From Herbidospora mongoliensis (GTDB lineage Bacteria; Actinomycetota; Actinomycetes; Streptosporangiales; Streptosporangiaceae): 64,000 nt of DNA. Made by a program: the position numbers and the translations under genes. Below, piece by piece: positions 50,987-61,165 of the stretch. Below the pieces are notes generated by a model that worked only from the letters and a program-made list of their open reading frames with translations, did no database searches and had not been told where the DNA came from. How positions within the stretch are numbered: position 1 is the stretch's first letter; each line of letters opens with the position of its first letter. The stretch lies in NCBI RefSeq assembly GCF_001570545.1, contig NZ_BBXD01000029.1, positions 1 to 64,000 of the forward strand. The letters run 5' to 3'.

Positions 50987-51060
50987 CTCTCCGGGGGTGG
51001 CTCCCGTCTTGGTGTGGGAGTTAAGCCTGTGATCAAGCTCCCCCACCGCGCTACGGAGAG
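50987..51060 (+). ncRNA. Candidate structured 5' leader (riboswitch-like)
   Basis: An outer stem pairs CTCTCCG (50987-50993) with CGGAGAG (51054-51060). Inside, GGGG (50994-50997) can pair with CCCC (51041-51044), and a hairpin CTCCC/GGGAG (51001-51005/51016-51020) has a 10-nt loop. The loop segment CTTGGT (51008-51013) can pair with ATCAAG (51032-51037), making a pseudoknot. The leader ends 16 nt before the ATG, near the ribosome binding site. I could not assign it to a known riboswitch class by eye. Confidence 0.4.
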
Positions 51061-51076
51061 TAATGGGGGAAGTAGG

Positions 51077-51676
51077 ATGACCCAACGCACGACCGGCTGG
51101 TGTGTCGCAGGCTTGACCGTACTCGCTCTGGTCTCGATCCCCGGCCTTGCGGCCGAAGCCGACACCCAGCGCGTCAGACCACAACTGACCTTCCGCCCCG
51201 TCGAGCCGCCCTATGCGGTGCGCACCGCATTCCGTACAGGGGTGCTGAAAGTCCGTTACTGGACCTGGCGCCGCGCGATGAACACCCGCGTCCACCACAA
51301 CTACGCGATGAAGCGAATAAACAGGGCGGGCCTCGGCTGGCGCTCGACCGGCAACTGCGTCGACAAGAACCGCCCGACCTGCACGTCGCTGCACGCCGTC
51401 AGGCTCGGCACCCTGCTGAAGACGATCGAGCTGAAACGCATGTCGGGCTGCCGGCTGATCGTCACAGGCGGCACCGAGACCGGGCACGCCGCCGGAGTGC
51501 ACAGCCACGGCAACGGCTGGAAGATCGACCTGGCTCCCAACCGCTGCCTCGACCGCTACATCACCCGCAAGCTGACGCCGAACGGCAAGCGCGGCGACGG
51601 CTCAGCGCTGTATCTCTCTCCCGAGCAGGATCTGTTCGCCCGGGAGAGCGATCACTGGGACATCCTGTTCCGCTAG
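51077..51676 (+). CDS. Secreted M15-like peptidase or peptidase-fold protein
   Basis: The 199-aa product has a signal peptide ([28 protein letters not shown]). The C-terminal half shows [27 protein letters not shown] and [11 protein letters not shown]. These recall the HxxGxAxD and ExxHW metal-site motifs of M15 D-Ala-D-Ala carboxypeptidases and hedgehog-type domains, with H-x-x-x-x-x-x-x-D spacing and a final Asp-His-Trp. Two cysteine pairs (NCVDKN..TCTS; GCRLI..RCLD) are likely disulfides. It may trim cell-wall peptides, which is inference. ATG at 51077 was chosen over 50957 because the structured leader and a GGGGGA site precede it. Confidence 0.65.
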   Translation: MTQRTTGWCVAGLTVLALVSIPGLAAEADTQRVRPQLTFRPVEPPYAVRTAFRTGVLKVRYWTWRRAMNTRVHHNYAMKRINRAGLGWRSTGNCVDKNRPTCTSLHAVRLGTLLKTIELKRMSGCRLIVTGGTETGHAAGVHSHGNGWKIDLAPNRCLDRYITRKLTPNGKRGDGSALYLSPEQDLFARESDHWDILFR

Positions 51677-52742
51677 CTCGCGAACTCGGTGGCGACGATC
51701 AGCTCGGCGATCTCGGCCGCGTTCAGGGCCGCGCCCTTGCGCAGGTTGTCGCCGCACACGAACAGGTCGAGCGTGTTGGGGAAGTCGAGGGCCTGCCGCA
51801 CCCGGCCGACGTAGGTCGGGTCGGTGCCCACGACGTCGATCGGCATCGGGTAGACCCCGTTGGCCGGGTCGTCGAGCAGCACGACGGTCGGCGCCGCCTC
51901 CAGGATCCGGTGGGCGTCGGCCACGGTGATCTCGCGTTCGAAGGTCGCGTGGACCGCGAGCGAGTGGGTGGTGATCACCGGGACGCGCACGCAGGTGGCG
52001 GAGACCTTCAGCCCGGGGATGCCGAGGATCTTGCGCGACTCGTTGCGCAGCTTCAGCTCCTCCGACGCCCAGCCGTCTTCCTTGAGCGAGCCCGCCCACG
52101 GCACGACGTTGAACGCGACCGGCGCAGGGAAGGTGTCGTCGCCGTCACCGAGCTTGTTCTGCAGCACCTTGCGCACGTCACCGGCGCTCTGCCCGACCGA
52201 ACGGTCACCCGCGAGGGCCTCGACCTCGTCGTAGAGGCGGGCGGAACCGGCCACGCCCGCGCCGGAAACCGCCTGGTAGGAGGCCACGACCAGGCTGGTG
52301 AGCCCGAACTCCTCGTGAAGGGCGCCCATGGCGGCCATCATCGACAGGGTGGTGCAGTTGGGCGTCGAGACGATGCCCAGCGGCCGGCTGGCGGCGTCGG
52401 CCGGGTTGACCTCGGGCACCACCAGCGGCACCTGCGGGTTCATCCGGAAGGTGCCCGACTTGTCGATGGCGATCGCGCCGCGCTCGGCCGCGATCGGCAC
52501 CCAGGTGGCCGACACCTCGTCGGGCACGTCGAAGATCGCGATGTCGACGCCGTCGAACACCTCGGGCGCCAGGGCCTGGACGACGACGTCCTCGCCGCGC
52601 ACCGACAGCACCTTGCCTGCCGAGCGGGCCGAGGCGACCAGGCGGATCTCGCCGTAGATGTCGTCACGCCCGGAGATGATCTCCCGCATGACGGTGCCGA
52701 CGGCGCCGGTCGCGCCGACGAGGGCAAGGGTGGGCTTGGTGC

Positions 52743-52746
<4 letters not shown>
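51673..52746 (-). CDS. asd: Aspartate-semialdehyde dehydrogenase
   Basis: The 357-aa enzyme has the NADP site [18 protein letters not shown], catalytic cysteine in STPNCTT (about residue 135), [18 protein letters not shown] and the substrate region [17 protein letters not shown]. It converts aspartyl phosphate to aspartate semialdehyde for lysine, threonine, methionine and diaminopimelate. The ATG overlaps the lysC stop by 4 nt. The stop overlaps the convergent peptidase-like gene by 4 nt. Confidence 0.95.
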
Positions 52747-54017
<1,271 letters not shown>

Positions 54018-54108
54018 TGGATCTCTCCGAACGAATCAGGACGTGGAGCTCACATTCTAACGGCGGGCCTCAGAGGGCCAACTGAGTTAGCCCAGCATGT
54101 GGACAACC

Positions 54109-54645
54109 TCAGACCGCGGTGACCTCTTCTGCGGCCACATCGAGCCGCGTGTGCGCCACCAGCGCCTGCAGCGCCCGCAGGGCCGCTCCCGCGTGGTTCC
54201 CCCACGTGTTGAAGTAGGAGTACTGCCACCACCAGATCGCCTCGAGCGGGCGCCCGGCCCGGTAGTGCCGCAGTCCGTGGATCAGGTCGGCCGCCACCGC
54301 CGTCAGGTCGTCGGAGAGCCGGTAGGGGGTGATCGCGGTGTCCTTGTAGGGGTCGAACACCTCGGCGTAGTCGTCGGTCAGGCCCAGCCGGGCCGCCAGC
54401 GCCACCCGCAGCGGGTCAATGTCGGGATCTTCGCTGAGGGCGGGCTCGACGTTGCCTTGGAGGATCACGTCGTGCACCGCGGCGAGCTGGGAACCGGCCA
54501 GGCTGACCTGGGCGACCTCCACCAGCAGCAGCGGCAGGATCGCGTCGCCGCCCTCGCCGCCCGCCAGCCTGGTCAGGCCGTCGATGTAGTTCTGGGCGTG
54601 CCCGCCGACCCGGTCGGCCAGGTCCTTCCACTCTTCGTCATACAT
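54109..54645 (-). CDS. DUF5063 protein
   Basis: The 178-aa acidic helical protein contains [41 protein letters not shown] and [28 protein letters not shown], the conserved DUF5063 core. Family members sit next to recR in many actinomycetes. Its start overlaps the recR stop by 8 nt. The function is unknown; the strict linkage hints at a role with recombination or a shared regulation. Confidence 0.88.
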   Translation of the reverse strand: MYDEEWKDLADRVGGHAQNYIDGLTRLAGGEGGDAILPLLLVEVAQVSLAGSQLAAVHDVILQGNVEPALSEDPDIDPLRVALAARLGLTDDYAEVFDPYKDTAITPYRLSDDLTAVAADLIHGLRHYRAGRPLEAIWWWQYSYFNTWGNHAGAALRALQALVAHTRLDVAAEEVTAV

Positions 54646-55237
54646 CCAGCAGTCTCCGTCCTTCGAAAGCGCGGCCCAACGTGACCTCGTCGGCGTACTC
54701 CAGATCGCCGCCGACGGGCAGGCCGCTGGCCAGCCGTGTCACTCTTAAACCCATCGGTTTGACGAGCCGGGCCAAATAAGTGGCCGTGGCCTCGCCTTCG
54801 AGGTTCGGATCGGTGGCGAGGATGAGCTCGGTCACCTCGCCGTCGGCGAGGCGGGTCATCAACTCGCGGACCCGCAGGTCGTCGGGACCGACCCCGTCGA
54901 TGGGACTGATCGCGCCCCCCAGCACGTGGTAGCGCCCCCGGAACTCGCGCGTCTTCTCGATCGCAACGACGTCTTTCGACTCTTCGACCACGCAGATGAC
55001 GTGGGGGTCGCGACGCTGGTCACGGCAGATCCGGCACTCTTCCTCGGCGGCCACGTTGCCGCAGACCCGGCAGAACCGCACCTTCTCCTTCACCTCGAGA
55101 AGGGCGTGGGCCAGCCGCTTCACATCGGCGGGATCGGCCGACAGCAGGTGGAAGGCGATGCGCTGCGCGCTCTTGGGACCGACGCCGGGCAGCAGGCCCA
55201 GCTCGTCGATCAGGTTTTGGACGACGCCTTCGTACAT
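54638..55237 (-). CDS. recR: Recombination mediator protein RecR
   Basis: The 199-aa protein has the RecR order: [28 protein letters not shown] (helix-hairpin-helix), a four-cysteine zinc finger ([20 protein letters not shown]) and a Toprim domain ([57 protein letters not shown]). It works with RecO and RecF to load RecA on gapped DNA. It follows ybaB by 3 nt. Confidence 0.97.
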   Translation of the reverse strand: MYEGVVQNLIDELGLLPGVGPKSAQRIAFHLLSADPADVKRLAHALLEVKEKVRFCRVCGNVAAEEECRICRDQRRDPHVICVVEESKDVVAIEKTREFRGRYHVLGGAISPIDGVGPDDLRVRELMTRLADGEVTELILATDPNLEGEATATYLARLVKPMGLRVTRLASGLPVGGDLEYADEVTLGRAFEGRRLLDV

Positions 55238-55240
55238 GAT

Positions 55241-55573
55241 CTAGAAACCGGGAAGCTGGCCGAGGCCTTGCGACAGCGGGCCGAGCTTCTCCTGCTGGAG
55301 CTCGCCGGCGGCGCGGACGGCGTCACGCACGGCCGCGATGACAAGGTCGGCGATCGTCTCGACCGTCTCGGCGGCGTCACCGGAGTCGACGACCTTCGGG
55401 TTGATCTTCAGTTCGAGCAGCTCGCCACTGCCGTTGACGGTCGCCACAACCAGGCCCCCGCCCGCGCTTCCCTGAACCTCGGCGTCGTTGAGCTCCTGCT
55501 GCGCCGAGACGAGCTGCTGCTGCATGAGCTGAGCTTGCTCAAGCAACTGCTGCAGGTTGACTTCTGGGTTCAC
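55241..55573 (-). CDS. ybaB: YbaB/EbfC nucleoid-associated protein
   Basis: The 110-aa protein has the YbaB fold: coiled-coil [27 protein letters not shown] then [52 protein letters not shown]. It binds DNA as a dimer. In most actinomycetes ybaB lies directly after dnaX; here an accessory stretch of about 2.6 kb separates them. Confidence 0.96.
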   Translation of the reverse strand: MNPEVNLQQLLEQAQLMQQQLVSAQQELNDAEVQGSAGGGLVVATVNGSGELLELKINPKVVDSGDAAETVETIADLVIAAVRDAVRAAGELQQEKLGPLSQGLGQLPGF

Positions 55574-55680
55574 AATCGTGCGCTCCTCAGCGACCGGTGA
55601 CGTAGTTCGTCCCGACGAGCCTACGGTGTTTGCCGCTCATCTGACACCGGAGCACGGAGCGTGTTCACAGGTACGGCCCT

Positions 55681-55755
55681 GGCCGGGTCCCGGCCCCCCT
55701 CCAAGCGTCCGGGACCCGGCCTTTCCCACTCCGGATCGGCCGCGGCCCGGAGTGG
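55681..55755. other. Tandem GC-rich hairpins upstream of the GAF regulator
   Basis: Hairpin 1 pairs GGCCGGGTCCCGG (55681-55693) with CCGGGACCCGGCC (55709-55721), 13 perfect pairs, followed by TTT. Hairpin 2 pairs CCACTCCGG (55726-55734) with CCGGAGTGG (55747-55755). They lie in the 279-nt gap between the divergent ybaB and GAF-regulator genes. They may be terminators of an antisense or remnant transcript, or an RNA leader. Confidence 0.55.
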
Positions 55756-55852
55756 CAGACCCAAACGTAGCCACCTGAACGTTGCATACAGGTTGCGATC
55801 AATCGGTTACTCCTGGAGATTGTGGATCACAAATCCGGGAGGGTTGGGGCCT

Positions 55853-57187
55853 GTGAGATCACGCCACACGATCATCTCTGCGTCATGGCGCCGCTCGCTC
55901 GCCGCCGGCGTCGACCCAGGGGTCGCAACAGCACCTCTGGTGTACGACAGAAGCGACATCTCCGACGCCCGAGCCGCCCATCCCCTGCGTGAGCTCCTGC
56001 CCCTGCTCCGTCACACGCTGTTGCAGATCGCCGACGAGGCGGCCCACATCATGGTGGTCACCGACGCCGACGGGAACATCCTCTGGCGCGACGGCCACCG
56101 CGAGGTCCTCCGCCACGGCGACCGCATCGGCCTGGCCGACGGTTTCGCCTGGTCGGAGTCGGCCGTCGGCACCAACGGCATCGGCACCGCCCTCGCGGCC
56201 GGCGCCCCCATGAGCGTCTACGCCGACGAACACGTCATCGAGGTCCTCCACGGCTGGTCGTGCGTCGGCGCCCCCATCGTCGACCCCGACACCGGCACGG
56301 TCCTGGGCTGCGTCGACATCAGCGGCACCACCCGTTCACTGCCCCCCGCCACGGTCGCCCTGGTCGGCGCCGCCGCCCAACTGGCAGAAAGCCACCTGGC
56401 CCTGCGCATGAAGGAGAACGACGAACGCATCCGCACCCGCCACGCCACCCGATCGGGCCTGCTGCTCTCCTGCACCGGCCGGGTCATCGCCGGAGACCGG
56501 TTCCGGGGGGAACGTGTTTCACTCCCGTCCGAGGGCGACCGCGTCGTCCTCCCCGACGGCCGCGTCGGCGATGTGGAGTTCCTCGGCGACTCCTACCTGG
56601 TCAATCCCCGCCGGGGAGCCGTCCCCCGGCTGTCCCTGACCGTCCTCGGCGACGTCCCCTTCGCCGAATACGGCGGCAGCCGCGTCACCCTCTCCCTGCG
56701 CCACGCCGAGATCCTGACCCTGCTGGCCGCCCACCCCCGCGGCCTGACGGCCGAACAGCTCTCCTTCCTCCTGTACGGCGATGCCGGCAACCCCGTGACC
56801 ATCCGCGCCGAGATCCACCGCCTCCGCGCGCAACTACCCGGAGCCGTGGCCGCGAAGCCATACCGCCTGGTCGGCGAGGTAGCCGCCGACCTCCTGGCGG
56901 TCCGCCGCGCGTTGACCGACGGAGACCTCGACACCGTCGTCAACCGCTACCAGGGCCCCCTGCTCCCTCGCTCGGAGTCCCCCGAGATCCGCCGCGAACG
57001 GAACGAACTGGAAGCCCGAGTGCGATCCGAAATCCTGGGCAAGGGCAACGCCACCCACCTCTGGAGTTATGCACAGACGAGCGGAGGCCGCGACGACGTG
57101 GCCATCCTGGAGCGCATCATGTCGATCGTCCCTGCGGAGGACCACCGCCACGCGGCTGCGTCGGTCCGCCTCACCCACTCCTTCTAG
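55853..57187 (+). CDS. GAF-domain transcriptional regulator with C-terminal winged helix
   Basis: The 444-aa protein has a GAF sensor (HIMVVTDADGNILWRDG, GLADGFAWSESAVGTNGIGTALAAG, VLHGWSCVGAPIVDPDTGTVLGCVDISG). This is followed by a linker and a C-terminal OmpR/SARP-like domain (VTLSLRHAEILTLLAAHPRGLTAEQLSFLLYGDAGNPVTIRAEIHRLRAQLP). There is no AAA+ domain, so it is not a sigma-54 activator. Relatives often sit beside aldehyde dehydrogenases; here it precedes a secreted protein gene by 11 nt. GTG at 55853 has GGGAGGG upstream. The ligand is unknown. Confidence 0.85.
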   Translation: MRSRHTIISASWRRSLAAGVDPGVATAPLVYDRSDISDARAAHPLRELLPLLRHTLLQIADEAAHIMVVTDADGNILWRDGHREVLRHGDRIGLADGFAWSESAVGTNGIGTALAAGAPMSVYADEHVIEVLHGWSCVGAPIVDPDTGTVLGCVDISGTTRSLPPATVALVGAAAQLAESHLALRMKENDERIRTRHATRSGLLLSCTGRVIAGDRFRGERVSLPSEGDRVVLPDGRVGDVEFLGDSYLVNPRRGAVPRLSLTVLGDVPFAEYGGSRVTLSLRHAEILTLLAAHPRGLTAEQLSFLLYGDAGNPVTIRAEIHRLRAQLPGAVAAKPYRLVGEVAADLLAVRRALTDGDLDTVVNRYQGPLLPRSESPEIRRERNELEARVRSEILGKGNATHLWSYAQTSGGRDDVAILERIMSIVPAEDHRHAAASVRLTHSF

Positions 57188-57198
57188 GAGAGTCACCA

Positions 57199-57678
57199 AT
57201 GATCGGCACGCTCCTCATGGCCTCCCTCCTGGTCATGTCCGCCCCCACGGCCGGCTCCGCGAGCCGCGACGGCGGCACCCTCGACGGCTTCGCCGTCACC
57301 CACATCCCCGCGACGGCCGGCGAGTCCGTCAGCGACTTCGAATCCGAATGGGAAGACGTGGCCTTCACCACCCGGGTCTGGGAACGCGAGATCCCTGAGG
57401 GCCACCAGGCCGACCTCCGCGTGGCGGTCCTCCGCGGCGACGGCCTGACCGACCTGCCGTCGCTGCGAGAGTTCCTGACGGAATACGACGAGCGCGAGAC
57501 GTGGGACCTTCAGGAGTTCTCGAAGGACGGCACCCCAGGGCTGGCGACGAAGACCGAGGCGTTCTGGCTCGACTCACCCGGGGTGGCCCTGACGGTCCGA
57601 ATCACCGAGAACCCGCTGACCGGCGATGACCTGATGGATGTGGTCCGGGGCATCAGACCCGCGTCGTCTCCCGCCTGA
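57199..57678 (+). CDS. Small secreted protein, unknown function
   Basis: The 159-aa product has a signal peptide (MIGTLLMASLLVMSAPTAGSA) and an acidic mature part (GFAVTHIPATAGESVSDFESEWEDVAFTTRVWERE). GGAGAG precedes the ATG and the start lies 11 nt after the GAF-regulator stop, so both are probably on one mRNA. I do not recognise a family. The FAVTHIPxxxG opening and beta-strand pattern suggest a small extracytoplasmic domain. Confidence 0.75.
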   Translation: MIGTLLMASLLVMSAPTAGSASRDGGTLDGFAVTHIPATAGESVSDFESEWEDVAFTTRVWEREIPEGHQADLRVAVLRGDGLTDLPSLREFLTEYDERETWDLQEFSKDGTPGLATKTEAFWLDSPGVALTVRITENPLTGDDLMDVVRGIRPASSPA

Positions 57679-58172
57679 GCGACGCTTCAAACCGGGGACA
57701 CCGCCGACCAGCGAAGAGAGATCTCTGCCGGGATCGGCGCGCGGCGACCTATATAGGGACCCACGTGTGTGAGGGCCCCACGTGCTCGTGATCACCTGCC
57801 CGGCGTCCAAATCCACCGCCGACTGCTTGCGACCCGTGCAAGGACCCGTGTAGGAGTTCGCGTGCAAGAGCCCGCGTAGGAAGTTCGCATGCAAGGGCCC
57901 GCGAAGGGAGTTCGCAGCCACCCGCGACAACGGGCGAGTGCCCAAAATGGGGCGTCCCAGCTTTCATCGCCTGCCCGGGCCTTGCCTGAGCTGGGATGCA
58001 CCACGTCGCGCGAGATCCCCGGAAACGACAGACGGGCGTCTTCACAGCACTCGCGGAAGACCGGCTCGGTACCGGGTCGATTCCACGCCACTTCGTAGCC
58101 AGAGCGGCCTGCTGTGTCAGCCAGAGAACGCGGCGTCGGCTCGTGCCACGACGGTCAGGTCGACCGGCACGG
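57679..58172. other. Non-coding stretch with repeats and palindromes
   Basis: This gap of 494 nt between the secreted-protein gene and dnaX has no convincing gene. It holds AGAGATCTCT, CTATATAG (57749-57756), two CACGTG hexamers 17 nt apart (57762 and 57779), three 27-bp tandem repeats (57835-57914), and an 8-bp inverted repeat TCCCAGCT/AGCTGGGA (57955-57962/57989-57996). Open frames over the repeats exist on both strands but lack start signals and family-like sequence. Confidence 0.6.
57835..57914. repeat. Three imperfect 27-bp tandem repeats
   Basis: Units are 57835-57860 (26 nt), 57861-57887 and 57888-57914, each of the form CRTGCAAGRRCCCGYGWAGGRAGTTCG. They differ at a few positions. The array is too short and has no spacers, so it is not a CRISPR. 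Confidence 0.85.
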
Positions 58173-60812
58173 TTAGGAGTGGTCGATCTCCTGGATCACT
58201 TGGCCGCCCAGTTCCTTCTGGAGCAGGGCCAGGCCCGAGAGGCCGTCGGAGTCGACATCGGCGTCGTTGTCCGGGTCGACGTCGTCCTCGTCGGCCTTCT
58301 TCGCGCGCGCCGGCACCGCGTCCGGCCAAGCCTGGCGAGCGGCCGCGGCAGCCGCTGGGCGGGGCGCCGGCTGCGCCGCCCTGGGCTGCGGCGGTGCCTC
58401 GTAGGCCGATTGCGGGGCAGGGCGTTCGAACTCATCGGTGGGCGCGTCAGGCCATGACTCGTCGATGGAGGTCTTCGCCGCCTGCTTGCGCGGTGAGGCG
58501 ACGGCCTGGGCGGTCGATGAAGACGAAGGCTGCTGAACGGGCTGGACCTGCGGAGCAGCCTGCGCATGCTGGACGGTCTGAACAGGCGGGGTCGGCTGAA
58601 CCGGAGGCGGCGCTGGCGCCGGTGGCGGCGACGGCTGGGACGGACGGGCAGCCTGCCCGCCTCCCGTGCCACCCGTGACGACGTCGACCCGCCAGTGGCC
58701 ACCGAGCACATCCCCCAGGGCCGCGGCGACGACCTCGTCACGCTTGCCCTTCAGGAAACCCTGGACGTCACCCGGCTTCTCGAAGCCGACCGTCACCACG
58801 TTCCCCTCAGCGCCGAGGAGACGACCCTGAGCGTTGATGATCATCCAGGCGACCCGCTGACGGTTCTTGACAGCCTCCAGTACCTGCGGCCACACCTGAG
58901 CCACCATCCCCGCCCCGGCGGGTGCCTGCGAGGCACTCGGCGGAGGGGGAGCAGGACTGGCCTGAGCAGGGGAGGAGCCCGCCTGCGCCGCAGGCGGGAC
59001 ATCGGCTGCGGGCCGACCGCCAGAACCAGGCTTGACGGCAGTGGGCCAGTCATCCGCCGGGGGAACGGCAGCCTGGCCGGAAGGAACCCCACCCGAGCCG
59101 GGCTTCACGGTTTCGGGCCAGTCATCGCCGGCCGACGAGCTCACACCCGACGAAGCCGCACCCGATTGACCAACAGCCTTCTCAGCGCCGGACTGCGCCG
59201 CCCGATCTTGCGGAGCACCAGACTGCCGAGCCGAACCCTGCTGCGCGTCAGCCTGCGGCGCTTGCCCCCGCTGTGCGCCGGGCTGGGAGGCCAGGCCCGG
59301 CTGAACGCCAGACTGCGAAACTTGCCCAAGGGGAGCGCCAGCCTGAGGGACTTGACCCTGGTAACCATCAGCCTGCGGAGCTTGGCCCGGCTGAGCACCA
59401 GGCTGCAAGTTCTGACCCTGATAAGCACCGGGCTGCTGGGCCTGACCATGCTGAGCGCCCGACTGCGAGACGTGCTCCTGGTACGCGCCAGGCTGCGCAG
59501 CTCCTCCGGCCGACGCCCCGGAGTGCTCCCCACCCGCATAACTCCCAGGCTGCGGAGCCGCCGATCCCCCCTGCTGAGACCGCGCCGGGTAGGCCGGAGC
59601 CCCCACCGGCCGGGACACCTGCTGCGCCCCCGCGTACTGGCCACCAGCGTGAGCAACCCCGTCGCGTTCCAACCGCTCCAACCGAGCGAGCGTGGCAGCT
59701 TCGCCCGCCTCAGCCGCCGGAAGCAGGATCCGGGCGCACATCAGCTCAAGAAGCAGCCGAGGCGACGCCGCCCCGCGCATCTCCGTCAGGCCCGCGTTGA
59801 AGATCTCCCCCGCCCGGGTCAGCTCCGCCGGCCCCATCGCGGCCGCCTGCCCCTGCAGGCGCTCCAGCTCGTCGGCAGGCCGGTCAAGAAGCCCGTTGGC
59901 CGCTGCCTCAGGCACGTTCGCCAGGATCACCAGATCGCGGAACCGCTCCAACAGGTCGGTCGCGAAGCGGCGCGGGTCGTGGCCGCCCTCGATCACCCGG
60001 TTCACCGCCTGGAAGACCAGCCCGCCGTCACGCCGCGCGAAAGCGCCGACGATCTCGTCGAGAAGGTCGCCGTCGGTGTAACCGAGGAGGGAAACCGCGC
60101 GCTGGTAGGTGATCCCGCTCTCGTCGGCGCCCGCCAGGAGCTGGTCGAGGATGGACAGGGAGTCTCGGGCCGAGCCGGCCCCGGCCCGGACGACAAGAGG
60201 TAGGGCCGCAGGCTCGTAAGGCACCGCCTCCGACGCGAGGATCTCCTCCATGAGCGCTTTCAAAGTCGCCGGAGGCATCAGCCGGAACGGATAGTGGTGG
60301 GTGCGGGACTTGATCGTCCCGATGACCTTCTCGGGCTCGGTCGTCGCGAAGACGAACTTCAGGTGCGGCGGTGGCTCCTCGACGAGTTTGAGCAGCGCGT
60401 TGAAACCCTCGCGGGTCACCATGTGCGCCTCGTCGATGATGTAAATCTTGAACCGCGCCGACACGGGCGCGAAGAAGGCCCGTTCGCGCAGGTCGCGCGC
60501 GTCGTCGACACCACCGTGAGAGGCGGCGTCGATCTCGATCACGTCGAGGTGGCCGGGCCCCGTGGGGGCCAGGGCGACACAGGACTCACATACGCCACAC
60601 GGATCGGGCGTCGGCCCCTGCTCACAGTTGAGGCTCCGGGCGAGGATCCGCGCGCTCGACGTCTTGCCGCATCCCCGAGGACCGCTGAAGAGGTAGGCGT
60701 GGTTGATGCGCCCGCTTCTGAGAGCCTGGCGGAGCGGGTCGGTGACGTGCTCCTGCCCTTTGACCTCTGCAAACGTCCCGGGACGGTATTTGCGGTAGAG
60801 CGCGAGACTCAT
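58173..60812 (-). CDS. dnaX: DNA polymerase III subunit gamma/tau
   Basis: The 879-aa protein has the clamp-loader AAA+ core: MSLALYRKYRPGTFAEVKGQEHV, Walker A GPRGCGKTS, zinc module (CEQGPTPDPCGVCESC), DEAH Walker B (IDEAHMVTREGFNALLKLVEEPP) and sensor SRTHHYPF. Residues about 390-550 are a long low-complexity linker of Gln/Gly/Ala/Ser repeats (SGAQPGQ, PGAYQGQ types). The C-terminal tau region follows, with Pro-rich and acidic parts. ATG at 60812 follows GAGGAG. It loads the sliding clamp. The linker is unusually long and repetitive. Confidence 0.96.
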   Translation of the reverse strand: MSLALYRKYRPGTFAEVKGQEHVTDPLRQALRSGRINHAYLFSGPRGCGKTSSARILARSLNCEQGPTPDPCGVCESCVALAPTGPGHLDVIEIDAASHGGVDDARDLRERAFFAPVSARFKIYIIDEAHMVTREGFNALLKLVEEPPPHLKFVFATTEPEKVIGTIKSRTHHYPFRLMPPATLKALMEEILASEAVPYEPAALPLVVRAGAGSARDSLSILDQLLAGADESGITYQRAVSLLGYTDGDLLDEIVGAFARRDGGLVFQAVNRVIEGGHDPRRFATDLLERFRDLVILANVPEAAANGLLDRPADELERLQGQAAAMGPAELTRAGEIFNAGLTEMRGAASPRLLLELMCARILLPAAEAGEAATLARLERLERDGVAHAGGQYAGAQQVSRPVGAPAYPARSQQGGSAAPQPGSYAGGEHSGASAGGAAQPGAYQEHVSQSGAQHGQAQQPGAYQGQNLQPGAQPGQAPQADGYQGQVPQAGAPLGQVSQSGVQPGLASQPGAQRGQAPQADAQQGSARQSGAPQDRAAQSGAEKAVGQSGAASSGVSSSAGDDWPETVKPGSGGVPSGQAAVPPADDWPTAVKPGSGGRPAADVPPAAQAGSSPAQASPAPPPPSASQAPAGAGMVAQVWPQVLEAVKNRQRVAWMIINAQGRLLGAEGNVVTVGFEKPGDVQGFLKGKRDEVVAAALGDVLGGHWRVDVVTGGTGGGQAARPSQPSPPPAPAPPPVQPTPPVQTVQHAQAAPQVQPVQQPSSSSTAQAVASPRKQAAKTSIDESWPDAPTDEFERPAPQSAYEAPPQPRAAQPAPRPAAAAAARQAWPDAVPARAKKADEDDVDPDNDADVDSDGLSGLALLQKELGGQVIQEIDHS

Positions 60813-60850
60813 GAACGGTCTCCTCGGGGAGAGCAGAACCGGAAGCAAAA

Positions 60851-60939
60851 GAACCCCCCGCACACCCGCCAGAGCCCGCTTATCCTTGCTGCCTTCCGGC
60901 CCTGGGGAGGTTCACAGGATGACGCCGCGCGAGGGGTCC
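60851..60939 (-). ncRNA. ffs: Small signal recognition particle RNA (4.5S type)
   Basis: The minus strand holds the SRP domain IV core AGGGCCGGAAGGCAGCAAGG with its GGAA tetraloop (complement of 60894-60897). The 5' segment GGACCCCUCGC (from 60939) pairs with GCGGGGGGUUC at the 3' end (to 60851) through 11 pairs, closing the long hairpin. At about 89 nt it fits the short bacterial type. It lies just upstream of dnaX on the same strand, a common actinobacterial position. Confidence 0.93.
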
Positions 60940-61041
60940 GAGGACAGTCTAGCCGCCACCCCGACCACCTGTGCCCAGGCCGCGAAATGGGCCGCCAAAT
61001 GGAAGGACGACGCATCTGCCAAGTCATGTAAGCTTCTCGAC

Positions 61042-61130
61042 GGAGGATTCGCCTAGTTGGCCTAGGGCGCACGATTGGAAATCGTGTTTCGGGAAACCGA
61101 TCAGGGGTTCAAATCCCCTATCCTCCGCCA
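61042..61130 (+). tRNA. tRNA-Ser(GGA)
   Basis: Acceptor GGAGGAT pairs with ATCCTCC. The anticodon loop places GGA at 61077-61079 within a CACGATT/AATCGTG stem, decoding UCC. The long variable arm (TTTCGGGAAACCGA) is the class II feature expected for serine. The T arm is AGGGG-TTCAAAT-CCCCT. The 3' CCA (61128-61130) is encoded. Confidence 0.97.
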
Positions 61131-61135
61131 CCTGA

Positions 61136-61165
61136 AGGGGCCGGTCGCAAAGTCGACCGGCCCTT
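61136..61165 (+). terminator. Terminator of the tRNA-Ser(GGA) gene
   Basis: GGGCCGGTCG (61138-61147) pairs perfectly with CGACCGGCCC (61154-61163), extended by two weaker pairs, and is followed by TTCTTCATTT. It begins 5 nt after the CCA end. Confidence 0.85.

Noticed and set aside
50918-51076. c-di-AMP (ydaO) riboswitch ahead of the secreted peptidase-like gene
   Set aside because: The gene type would fit, but I could not match the conserved ydaO core by eye, so I list only an unclassified structured leader.
57835-57914. 27-bp repeats considered as a CRISPR array
   Set aside because: There are no spacers, only three units and no cas genes in the window.
57574-58045. Minus-strand frames over the tandem repeats giving 9-residue repeats
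   Set aside because: They lack ribosome binding sites, have shadow-like composition, and three frames look equally repetitive.
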